Assembly (NCBI GenBank): GCA_964019425.1
Contig: OZ025797.1
Span: 186,001 to 250,000 of the forward strand
Source: Flectonema sp. DT1601
Taxonomy: Eukaryota > Euglenozoa > Diplonemea > Diplonemida > Diplonemidae
DNA: 64,000 nucleotides
Direction: 5' to 3'
Part shown: positions 22,443-33,700 of the stretch, piece by piece
Position numbering within the stretch: position 1 is the stretch's first letter
Layout: the number at the start of each line of letters is the position of its first letter
Position numbers and translations under genes: made by a program
The notes under the pieces: model-generated
Told to the model about the DNA's origin: nothing
The model's database searches: none
What the model saw: only the letters and a program-made list of their open reading frames with translations

Positions 22443-22726
22443 ACTGCTTAGCAGTACCGCCAATACGTATACTGCTTAGTATGATACGTTACTGGACCGA
22501 CCTGTTGAAAAACAATCGGACTTGACCACCGTCTATCAGATTCAATTGAAAATGTTATGGCGCCAAACTGTTCATTTCTCTTCGTCTTGTCTAATGACAC
22601 AAGACAAGAGAAAAAAAGAAAAAAAAAAAAAAAAGGGTTCCCAAAAACAAAATATAATTTATTGTTATTGTTCGGGCAGTTGTCACCAAAGGGTTGTATT
22701 GTGCGCAAGTCTCTGATAACAGAGAC
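22443..22726. repeat. Group of short hairpins
   Basis: Four inverted repeats lie close together: ACTGC-TTA-GCAGT (22443-22455); a bulged stem around ATACGTATACT-GCTT-AGTAT just after it, which reuses ACTGCTTAG; GTCTTGT/ACAAGAC (22584-22605, 8-nt loop); and GTCTCTG-ATAA-CAGAGAC (22709-22726). No known RNA family was recognised. Confidence 0.4.
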
Positions 22727-23909
22727 ACAAATGTCTGTCATCAGTTTTTTTTTCCTGTTCTTACAATCTGCTTATGAAAAAATATAGTAAGGAAAAGTTC
22801 ATTTTTGGAAAACAATGACCGTAGGAATATAAAAACCTTAATTTATCAACAAACGGTACTCTGAATAACGCAGGTAGATGCAAGGAAATAATAAATAAAT
22901 AAATAAAATAATAATAATAAAAACAGAACATACACATACACGCAGGTTGGGTCACATATTCCGCTTTGACATATAATTGGGAACGAGAGTAATTTCATTC
23001 ACCTCTTTCAATGGTAATTCCATTGTTTATTAAAAACAACATCATACAGAGAGCATCTCAAGGCTGTAATGTAAAAGGGCTTCCATCCCTTTTTTCCTCC
23101 AACTTTACTTGTTTTTGCGGGGGAAAAAAAAAAAAAAAAAAAAAAAAAAATCTCAAGGAAAAAAGCTCACAGGAGGCACTTGATACGAGGGGGGGTGATT
23201 GCTTAATTTAAAAACGTAACATATCTTTATAGACGAACTACAAATACACATTGTACCTACAGGGATTACAGCAGAAAGGTGTGAAATCACTTCAAACCGC
23301 TACGAACAAGTGCGAGAGTTACCTGGAGCGACATTGAGTTGTTGAAGAGAATATTTTGCAAAAAAAAAAATAAAAAAATAAATAAAAAAAGGAAACTTCA
23401 AGTCACAGTATAGATGAAAAAACACGTCTTCGTTTTTTTTTCACTCAAGAGAACAGAAAAAACGGGAACCAATTCATAAAAAAGATTCGCAAAATTAAAT
23501 TAAAAAAACTTTGCTCTGCAAGTCAACTTAACCTAAATAGACGGTGAGGGATAGAATTAGTAAAGCCGCTATTATTGTCTTTTACCTCACGTAAAAAGGA
23601 TGACTTCCCCCAACAACAACCAACCAAACGATGCTTATTATCACTTCACTTTCGGTCCCCTCTTTTTTTTTCTTTTTTTTTTCTGTAAAGAGAGAACCAA
23701 GACAGACAATTGTAATTAAAAAAATTAGAAAAATAACTGTGCTTTTCAGCAGCCTTATCTAAATAGAGTGGTATGACTATTTCGGGAACAAAAAAAAAAA
23801 AAAAAAAAAAAAATCAAAAGTCAAAAAATCAAAACAAATTGCTCGCTAAGCAGAGTGGGCTGTTTTGCTTAAAATAACAGTGAATCAATTTTTCTTCGAA
23901 TAATTAAAA

Positions 23910-23978
23910 AAAAACCCTAAATAAGTAGGGTTTTTGGGTGAAAAGAAAACCGATGTCTGCACTCTAACATCAGTGCAG
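23910..23978 (-). terminator. Paired hairpins downstream of WW gene
   Basis: A 10-bp perfect stem (AAAAACCCTA/TAGGGTTTTT, 6-nt loop, 23910-23935) and a 7-bp stem (CTGCACT/AGTGCAG, 23957-23978) lie 230-300 nt past the stop codon of the minus-strand WW-domain gene. On the minus strand the first stem runs into a T-tract. They may mark a 3' end or processing site; the role is inferred from position only. Confidence 0.3.
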
Positions 23979-24204
23979 CTGATTAAACAAATATGCATCT
24001 CATTAGGAACGAATTGAAAAAATCAGTCTATGGGTCGACTCTATTACGAATAGTAACGACGTATTACAGTGGACGACTTGTGGTTTCAGAGAGTTGGTTT
24101 TATCCAAGTTTTTTCTCTCGTGACGGTGTTGACGTAGAACCTGTTTTATTTTATCATATATTGTGATGCTATTCAATAAAAAAAAGCGGGGGAACTTGCA
24201 TAAA

Positions 24205-25760
24205 TTAATCAAGGGTTAACACGCAACAAATTAGACATGAATCATTATAACTGGATTCCGTCCACTCAAAATCGCATGCTTTAAATAAGGAGGTGAATGC
24301 ATACACAGACTCATCTTCAGTTTTATATTGTGACCAATTGCTTCCGATGTCCTTACGAGAAAGCGGATCAGTTTTCGGTTTTCTTTTTTTGTCTTTTGTT
24401 GCATCCGCAGCAGCGACCGCAGCTGCAGCATAAACAGATCTCTGTGGGCGGTCAGGTGGTTCCATTCTGAAACTGCCCTGTTTTGCTCCAGCTTGTGACA
24501 CCAGCACTAGCACTCTTGAACGATCCCATGTACGTTCCTGTTGTTGTTATTTTAAAATAGGTAGAAATTAATATAAGATGTGTTGTATTGTTTGAGATCA
24601 CTATACTAAATACTACATACATTAAGGTTATCATTTACATAATAAGAAACACCTTGATAATCATATTCTTGCCAACCAGTACCTTTGAGAAGTGGATCAG
24701 TGACCTCCTGAGGCTTTGACCAGTACTGTTTTGAACCGTGTTTTGAATGAGTGTAGAATGACAACCCACTTCTTGGAACGTGTTCAGTCCATCCATAATC
24801 TAATTCTCTAGTTACGATCGGTCCTTCAGAAGTTCCCCCAGCTGAAACTGGTGGACAAGAACCATCTTTAAGTTCTGATGGTTTATGCCATTGTTTCATA
24901 CCAGTTTTTGTGTTAAAATACCACTTCTGGCTGTGGGTTCCTTTTACTTCTAACCAATCTACCGGGCTACTGTCTCGTTCTATTTCTACTACCTCACAGG
25001 GTTTTTCCCAAGTCTTTTTATGTAACTTTTTATTATACCAAAGTCTGCGACCCGCTGGTGAGCTGATCACTTCTTCCCAATCTTGTGCAGTAGATTGTTT
25101 TCTCTCTCGAGGTTCTCTCTTGGCTACGAACGATATGGATCCTCTCGCAAGTTGAGGGATTGTAGGTGCTTCCTGATCTTCAACTTCTGCGTCGTCTGAA
25201 GTTACCAACTGAGCGGTATCGATGTCCTCGGGTTCCTCGGCAGGCATTGCCAGCGGGGTGGCAAAATTTGGTTTTTTTTGACTTAAAATAGAAGGTCTCA
25301 ATGGGACTGCATCACTCTCCACCCCTGATGGGGAAGACAAGTCTGTTTTATTTGGAGTGGATCCATTTCCTAAAGAAGAAGTAGAAACTTCTCTTATCAG
25401 AGGAGGTGTGCATACTTCTCCTTCAGAAGCTGACTCTTCGAGTGTTGATATAAATGTGTCTAATGTTCGTTGGAGACCTTTCAAGTGTTCAAGTGACTTG
25501 GGTCTTGGCTTTTTGTCTTTGTCTTGAAGATACCGTCTTAGTAAGTATTCAGATATGAACACGAGGGGTTCTTCAGGAAGCTCTCCAACCTGTCTTTCAA
25601 TACACGAATCCATTGCTTCTCCCAACAGCGTGTGAAGGTTGTGTTCCTTAATGTATTCCTTTCTTTGTTTCATCCATGCTGTTTCTATGGTTCGAACTTC
25701 TTGAATAGTTGCAAATGCTCTGTTCTTACCCCCCGTTGGGGTTTCACTTTGTTCTCGCAT
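24205..25760 (-). CDS. DPY-30/RIIa-like and WW-repeat protein
   Basis: A 490-residue protein from two exons (24621-25760 and 24205-24537), GTATGT donor, CAACAG acceptor, 83-nt intron in phase 0. Residues 40-80 resemble the DPY-30/RIIa dimerisation helix pair (PEEPLVFISEYLLRRYL), common in ciliary and chromatin scaffolds. Three clear WW modules follow at about 226-256, 268-297 and 322-352. A fourth starts at 361 and is split by the intron; its second tryptophan (NERTWDRS) is in exon 2, which supports the splice. The Ala-rich C-terminus is unassigned. WW domains usually bind proline motifs. The start is the first ATG, 8 nt after AATAG; the longer frame opens with TTG. A flagellar role is a guess. 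Confidence 0.85.
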
Positions 25761-26824
25761 TACCAAGTCTATTAGGGAGATTAGAAATAAATATAATTAA
25801 ATTACTTTTGGTATCACGCAATATATGCTCAAGAAGACAAAATGGTATTATTCTACAACATTATTAAGATGGTGTTGGTTGTCACTTAATTCTTAATTTC
25901 TGAGATGCGACTTTTTATTTCAATCCTGATTTAAAAAAGAGGAGGGTAAATCGATACTCTGTTATTCAAGCTACCAAGCTCTGCATTATCAACCTTAAAG
26001 GAACAACAATCTCTCAGACAATCTTGACTGTCAGTAAATGACTGCTACTTAAGTCAGCCCAAGTGGTCGCAGCAGCCAACATCGACTAGTGGTATTTGAT
26101 GATTCGAGAACTGTATGAGGGGAAATTATTAATTTCTCAAACATTACTACAAACAGATATTTAACTCAAGGCGTGTTATAGTATTAGGTGAGAGATAACG
26201 GAAAGGAAGAGAAAAGAGAGAGGGTTGCTTTTTTTTTTTTTTTTTTTTTTTTTTCCCCCCTTCCTAACTTTTTATGAAAAACTCAAAAAAAAAAAAAATA
26301 ATAATATAATTTTTTAAAAAAAAAAAAAAATACTACCAAACTTTTAGTCTCATCTTACTTGATCACAGTTGCTTTTTTATTAGCTGGATGCAAACATACA
26401 CAAACAAATAAAATAAATGGATGAAAGGGAAGCATGCTAGGGCTAAGACAAGATATGCGCCTGATGTGGGTGGAGTAGAGTATTGTTTTATTTTGGAGCG
26501 CAACGTTTTTGGACTACCCACAGAACACCCGTCAGGAGGCAACTTGTACCCGGCTTACAATTTTAAAGACTACCAGTTTTTCTCAGATAGACAAAGAAAA
26601 GTAAGAGAACTTGACTAGCATGTGATTTCTTCCCGGCAACAAAAAAAAAAAAAAAAAAGAAATAAATTTAAAAAAAAATTCCATTTTATAATAAAGATCA
26701 TCCTCACCTCCTTGAACTAACAAATAATTTTCAATAACAAAAATAAAAGCACTTCAGAATTATAATCACAGAAGTGAAAACTCTTTCTTCAGCACATAGA
26801 TAAAAAAGAGTAGGGGTAAATGAT

Positions 26825-26855
<31 letters not shown>

Positions 26856-27052
26856 GGTGTAATTAAATAACAAATTCTAATAAAAAATTAAAAAAAAACC
26901 AACCCATCCAGACTTTTGAACTTTTGTGTGAACTGCTTTTAAAAAGACAGAATGGTGCAAATGATTTCAGGACATCGGTCAAACCAAGGCTTTAAATAAC
27001 CGCATTTAATAACACACAACGAGGGTAGATTTGTTCCAACACAGTGAAATAC
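25761..27052. other. Intergenic region
   Basis: It separates the WW-domain gene from the PAS gene. It has long A and T runs, except for a mixed-sequence stretch at about 26340-26640 that contains the only plausible plus-strand open frame of the window (annotated separately). No other exon is evident. Confidence 0.55.
26421..26618 (+). CDS. Possible small plus-strand gene
   Basis: A 65-residue ATG-to-TAG frame with normal amino-acid composition (GGVEYCFILERNVFGL, NLYPAYNFKDYQFF) inside a homopolymer-free patch. A pyrimidine-rich tract ending TTTTTTATTAG lies about 40 nt upstream, like the leaders of the minus-strand genes. The minus strand of this patch is closed by stops. I recognise no family. 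It would be the only gene opposing the general direction, so it may be a chance frame. Confidence 0.35.
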   Translation: MKGKHARAKTRYAPDVGGVEYCFILERNVFGLPTEHPSGGNLYPAYNFKDYQFFSDRQRKVRELD

Positions 27053-30000
27053 TTAAGACTCGGCACTGAAAATCAGAGCTGCAAAGAAAACTTCAGACTC
27101 AGCAGGTAACTCACGAACACTTACAAGAACAGGAAATTCAAATCCAGTTTTAGCTCTTGCGACAACACTGGTTGTGCTGTCAACCATAGTTTTGTGACGA
27201 GTTTCAATGTACTGATCAATTCTTGACTGGTGAATCTTTGCAACGTCTTCAGGCATTAGAGCTGACACGTTACTACCTACGATATCAGTTTCAGCATATC
27301 CAAATAATTGACACGCCTCAGTAGTCCATTTTCTGATAGTCCCATCACTTGAAATAACAACCACAGCTGATTCAAGAAGGCTAAAGGTTGCGTTATTTAC
27401 TAGTTGAGCGTTCTCATACTGAGTGCTGTCATCAGCTGAGACATAACTTATAAATTGAGGAGGTACACCTGGGAGTCTGATCTCACGTACGGTTGTCATT
27501 ACTTCGATCTCAGGACCTGTTTTAGGAGCAGCTTTCACTCTTGTCCTGGCGTCAACCACCTTCTTGACGCCAGTCTTTCGATAGTTTTCTAAGTAGAAAT
27601 CGTGGTTGTCTCGATGTTCTTCAGAAACTATAATTTTAATATTAGTTCCTAATATTTCCTCAATACTGTACCCCAGTAGATCCGCAGCGGCTTTATTGAA
27701 AGTGTGAATTATTCCGTATTCAGACATGCCTATGATTGCTGTCTCTGACTCCTCGATAACAAGTTTATTTTGTACAACTGAAAGCTCATTTTCGATAGCA
27801 ACACTCGTGTCTCTAGCGAAAGCAATATAAGAAGGTTGAACCCATTCAGTGTTCGTTGATACTTCGCATGCCTTTAGCTGAACGGTAAATAGTTCACCAT
27901 TTCCTCTCTTTGCAGTGGCTTCGAACAGATTTCCTTTTAGAACATTCTTTTTGCCAGTTTTTAAATATCGTTCTAAATAAGAATCGTGTTTGGCTGCAAC
28001 TTCAGGAGGCATTAAGATTTTTAGATTCTGACTGACCACATCAGTGGTATTCAACTTCCAACACTTGCTTGCTTCTTCACTAAATTTTGTTATCACTCCC
28101 TTAGTGTCGGCTACGATAATTGGAACTGTTGTGTACTCTGCAAGAACTTTGTCAATTTCGTTAGTTTCTCGTCGCTCTTCAAGATACGTTTGATCGACTA
28201 AGTATCCAACGTATTGAGTTCGATTCCCTGTTTGGTTCATTTTTTTTTTTTTTAAAAAAAGAAAAATAGCTTTGTAAAATGAGTGAAAAATGCTAACATA
28301 CCGGATGAAACTGCACGTACAATAATCAAGCTGTGGACTAAACGACCGTCTTTTCGTTTAGCGAATACAGCTCGTCCTGATGGGTCAAGATGACTAACTC
28401 CAGTAGTTCGATACCTCTCCAGGAGGTAGTCGTGTTGTTCTGCAATTTCTTTAGGCATTATCATTTTTACATTATTACCTACGAGATCTTCTTCCGTGTA
28501 TCCCAATAGGTCACGCACAGCTTTGTTCGTATTAACAATTATACCGTCGGGTTTAATAGTAATTATTCCACGACCGCTGATTTGCATAATACTTTCAGCC
28601 ATTTTTATAAGTCTTTCGGAGTCTAATTCCAACTTAATATCCTGTTTTTGGGTGATGGGTGTTGATGTTGATGTTGTTTACGTTAGACGTTTAGTTAAAA
28701 TTACATACCTTTACGTTACCAACAAATATGCTGCCAGCACGTGTTTGGATTTCATTTACATTCAAACGGACTTCCATTTCTCTTCCTGACTTCGATTTTG
28801 CGATTCCTCTAAAAGAGTCTCCAATCACATGCTTCTTACGTGTTGCAAGATATCTGGTGTGGGTTTTTGTTGTTTATTTTTTTTTTTTTGTTTGTTTTAA
28901 TAAATAAATAAAAATACACACCTAGCCATATACCCATCATGAAACATTGCCGTTTTAGAAGGCATAAACATATTGACGTTTTTTCCAATTACTTCTTGCT
29001 GCATTGGATGTTTGTTTTTTTTTCTTATTAATTACTTCTAGTTTAATAGGGTAAACAGTAAATGACAGACCTGAGAATATCCAAATAGCTCTGCACACAT
29101 TCTGTTAGCCTTTAAAATAATACAACTTTGATCAATAGTAATAATCGGATGCATCATCAAGTTGGAAATGACTTCGTTGACTTGTTGTCGCTGTGAAGGG
29201 TTTTAATTCAATTTATTTTTTTTTTTTTTTTTTGGAAAAAAAAAGAAGGGAAAAAAAAAAAAGACATGGCATACATCTCTGGATTCGGCTTTGGTTGAAG
29301 CATCTTGAATTTGAGCAAAAAACACTTCATTTTCTTCACCAACGCTAAAAGCAGTACTCAGAATGTCGAATACTAAATTATGACCATCTTTGTGACGAGC
29401 GTTTAACCCCTCCACAAAAACACCGAGAACGGTAGTTTTTTTCGTTTTACGATACTGAGCCAGTTTCTCGTCGTGGACATCAGCCACCACGGGGTGTTGT
29501 AATATTTTTATATTGTTATTAACAATTTCATTTTTTCGATAACCAAAAAATGCTTCTGCCGCCGGATTAAAAGACTCTACAATACCATAATCGCTCATAA
29601 TAATTAGGGGGTTGGGAGCCATTGAAAGCATTGCTGTACTTTCCTTTTCAAGTTCCAAAGCTCGTGCAACGTCGGCATTATCCCGAAAGCAGCCTACCAA
29701 GAAGCTGTCTGTATCAGAAGAGACGTGCTTCACTGATAAGGTGGCTTTGAAAAGTGTTTTGTTCTTTCTTCTTACACAAACTTCTATTAGTTGATCTATT
29801 ACCTTCTTCTTACCAGTCTTCCGATATGCCTTGAGGCGTGAATCGTGGATTCTGGCGATGCGTTCTTCCTGGAGAATTTTTACGTTTTTGCCAATTATGT
29901 CATCGCGGTTCCAACCGGTTGCGTTTTCTGCTGCTTTTGAATATGAGGATATTGTACCATAAAGATCTGTTGTGACGATGGGTGTTGGATTCTCTTCAAG

Positions 30001-30758
30001 AATGTGATCTTTAATCTTCAAGTTAAGTTCCGCACTAAACTTTTCTGTTTCATCAGAAATAAAACCGACGTAACTGCAACTCGAACCTGCGATAACTTCT
30101 CTCACGTAGATGACTACGGGGAAGAGTCTACCGTCTTTAGAACATCCAGTGTTTGGGACTCCTTCTGATTTCCCAATAACAACCTTTCTTCTCTTTGCTT
30201 GGTAAGTTCTCAAGAACGTATCATGTTTTCTAGCAATTTCCTGCGGCATGACCATCTTTATGTTCTTTCCAATAAATTCAGAGTTCGTGTGACCAAACAG
30301 TTCCGAACTCTTTTTGTTAACTTCTGCGATGATTCCACGACGTGATATTCTAAAAAATGCTAAAGGAACACATCCAACCAGTACGTTATACTTAACTTGT
30401 TTTTCTTCGTGTAATCTCTCAAGGGATGCATCGCGAAGAAGACCTGAATTAGAAAAGTTTATTTGGACGTGTCGGTTATAACACATAATTTACCAACTAA
30501 TTACATACCTGTAAACATAAGTTGTGCTCCCTCAACCGATATTTCTCGTATGACTAGCTCACGAGGTACAAGTGTTCCAGATTTAAACTTTACAAGTTGC
30601 ATACTCGTCTTTCCAATAACTTTTTTCACTCGAGTTTGCATGTAATTAGCAAGAATATCATTATGTCTTTTTGCGATGTCATCCGGCATCAACCGAGATA
30701 TGTTTTTGTTTATTAATTCGTCAACCTCGTACCCGAGTTCAGATACTGTTTTTTTTTG

Positions 30759-30789
<31 letters not shown>

Positions 30790-33700
30790 GGGCACACAAC
30801 AAAAAAAAAAAAAAAAAAAAAACTAGCTTAGTCGTAAATCATACCTGCAGGATTAGCAAAATTTATAACACCCAAATGATTAATTGTGAACAAAGGCGAT
30901 GTGAGCATTCTTGTAATAGTATTATTCATTCTATTTAGGGTTTCAATTTTTACTTTCTCTGACACATCATTAAATATGGCTACGTAAACACTTTCTTTTT
31001 CTGTGATTACAACTTCAAGAAGCAACGCTTGACAGCTTTGAGTCAAACTATTCTTCTTCTTGATAGTAAGATTAATGAATGATCCCAAGATCTTTGCTTC
31101 TTTAGTACTTCGGTACCTTTCAAGGTATGTTTGATGGACTGAACCAACGTGTTCTTCCATAAGGATTGTAACGTTGTTTTTGAGTGCTTCTTCCTTGCTG
31201 TATCCCCAGAGAGAAACAGCTGCTTTGTTAAATTCAGTGATCATCCCCCGATGGTTAATGGCAACTACAGCTGATCTGCACTCCGCCAACATCGCTTTTT
31301 GTAATTTTGCTTGCATGTCGGTTGCGGCATCCATGTTTGCTGGACGCATATATCCAGTAAATCTGCCTTCTATCTCATGGACCATTAATTCTACTAAAAT
31401 ATGTTCACCAGATTTAGAAATGCAATCGACCATCCGTTTGGTGTCGATGATTCTTTTTTCACCAGTTTTTTGATACCTCTGAACGTTAGAATCGTGAGCA
31501 CTTGCCGTATCTGGAGGCATTAGTATATTAACGTTCTTACCTAAGACTTCAGCTGAAGTGTAATCAAGAAGATTTTCAGCAACTCTCGAGAACCTTAAAA
31601 TATTACAATTATCATCAATACATATGACCGCTTGGGTTGCGAGATCAACTGCAGCGTCTGCGACTGTTGCTTGAAATTCAAAGTGTTTCTCTTCAGTCAA
31701 ATCTCTAAAATATCCAACGAATTCATTACACTCACCCTTTATGTTTGTTAAGGCACCAATCTCAACTACAGACATGAACTGTCTACCGTTGGCATCGATC
31801 ATTAGGATTTCAGTTTCCATCCCGATGATATGAGCTTCTTTAGTTCTTAAATAATTTTGTAAGTACTGGTCGTGTTTCATCGCGATATGATCCGGCATGA
31901 AATTATTTATCTTGACTCCAACACATTTGTCGGAAGCGAATGCGTTTTTACAAGTATCAGATGCGTGTTGGATGACTCCAGATGTATTTATTATGATAAG
32001 AGGATTCAACGACATTTTAATAATATTTTCTCTGATCTGTTCCTGTCTTCGCTTCTCTAATTCTGTTGAGTAGTCTGTTACATTTCCGATGTAGACGGTT
32101 TCTCTACCAGACTTTACGAGTTCTTTAATTTGAAGGGACGCTTTAAATTCAGTTCCATCTTTTCTCAGTCCTGCAGCAATCCTTATAGTGTCAATTACCT
32201 TCTTGACTCCCGTCTTTTTGTAGCTTGAGAGGTACTCGTCGTGATGGCTTGCGAATTGTTCAGGCATTAGAATTTTTATATTTTTTCCGACTACTTCGTC
32301 AACTTCATATCCAAACAATTCGACTGCCGCTCTGCTAAACCGAAGAACAGTTCCCAGAGTGTCAATAACGACTGTTGAAACTGCGCTGTATTCGACTATG
32401 TGCTCGTTAACAATTTCGTATTTTTCATCCAACGTGATGACACCTGTTGAGAGGTACTCTGCTATGGCTGGTACGGTTTCACGAACTTCTTGAGGAATCA
32501 TGGTGAGCATTAGTTTAGTGCCGTCTTCTTCTGTTCCAAGTAGTCTGACCATCGGTTTGAATATTACTATGTAGCCGATGAGTACAATGACTGCAATTAC
32601 AACTAACCAGAGGAAGAAAACAGTTGACGACTTGTCTATTACATCCTTCATAGTCTTTGAAAATATTGACGAGGCTTCTATCGAAGTTTTAAATAGTCTT
32701 CCTTGATCAAGACTAAGTAATTTCCTTTGTAGATATTTTGCACGACCATCAGGATTTTGAAAGTCTGGAGATAACGGATCCATCTGCGAAATCTCAATCA
32801 GCATTGATATCCATTTGAACACACCAAGTTCGAGTCCCTTGTCAAGAACAGAAAATGCTGGAACATCGGCACAAACCCCCACCTTCCTTCCAGAAACTAC
32901 TCCTGAAGTAGATAAAAAAGTTGTGTCGTCAGCTTGTGGATCACCGAATGTAATTTTATCTAATTCGGAACTTCTTCCGCTTATCTTTGATATGTCTCTT
33001 CTATTTAATCCCAACTCATCAATAGCAGCTTCAAGATTGCCTTGAACAGTAATAACTTCTTCAGAAGGAAGATTTTCTGAAAATAATTTTTGACATAAAA
33101 ACATCGAATTTGAAAGAAGCCATTCTCTCTTTGACACTTGGTCAGAGTCTTTGACGGAGTTGGTGGCGGTGTCTTCTACAAACGTTAGCACTGTGTGAGT
33201 TTCGTGTGGGGTTGTTTGAAATCAAACATTTAAGTAGAAATCACAATGAAAACATACCGTACGCCACACACAACAAGGCGCCTACAAAGAGAAGAGATAT
33301 TCTGCATTGTCGCATTAGTTCAGGGAAGTACTCTGAGCGAGAACTCTTTCCAGAGAGCATCAACAGAAGAGCAGATACCATTGAAACCCCATACACAGCT
33401 AATACTCCTACTGATGCTCCTTCAGCAATGGCAGCCAATACGATTAATGACAAGATAGTGTTTTGTGTATCACTTAACTTCTTCTGTTTCTTGTCAATCG
33501 CTTGTTGGATTCCTGTAATGAAACTGTTTCGAGTACTGTCTCTTAAAGCTGTAAACCCAAGACACGATACTGCAAAACGAGCGATTTTCATTTGCATTTC
33601 ATCACTGTTATTGTTTTGTTTTTGTTTTTTTTTTTTTTGTTTTTTAAAAAGTTTTTTTTCGTTTTAAAAATACCTTTTTACTTCATCTGTTCTACTAGTC

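Larger units (their letters stand above)
18634..24204. other. Second gene-free block, 5.5 kb
   Basis: I see no coding exon on either strand. Homopolymers are dense, and open frames are F- or K-rich artefacts. About 19890-20190 is a mixed-sequence island without long runs, but no gene or clear fold could be read in it. Hairpins near 22443-22726 and 23910-23978 are annotated separately. The block lies upstream of VAC14 and downstream of the WW-domain gene. Confidence 0.6.

Noticed and set aside
23916-23935. TTTAGGG telomere-type motif on the minus strand
   Set aside because: A single copy produced by one arm of a hairpin, with no tandem repeat.
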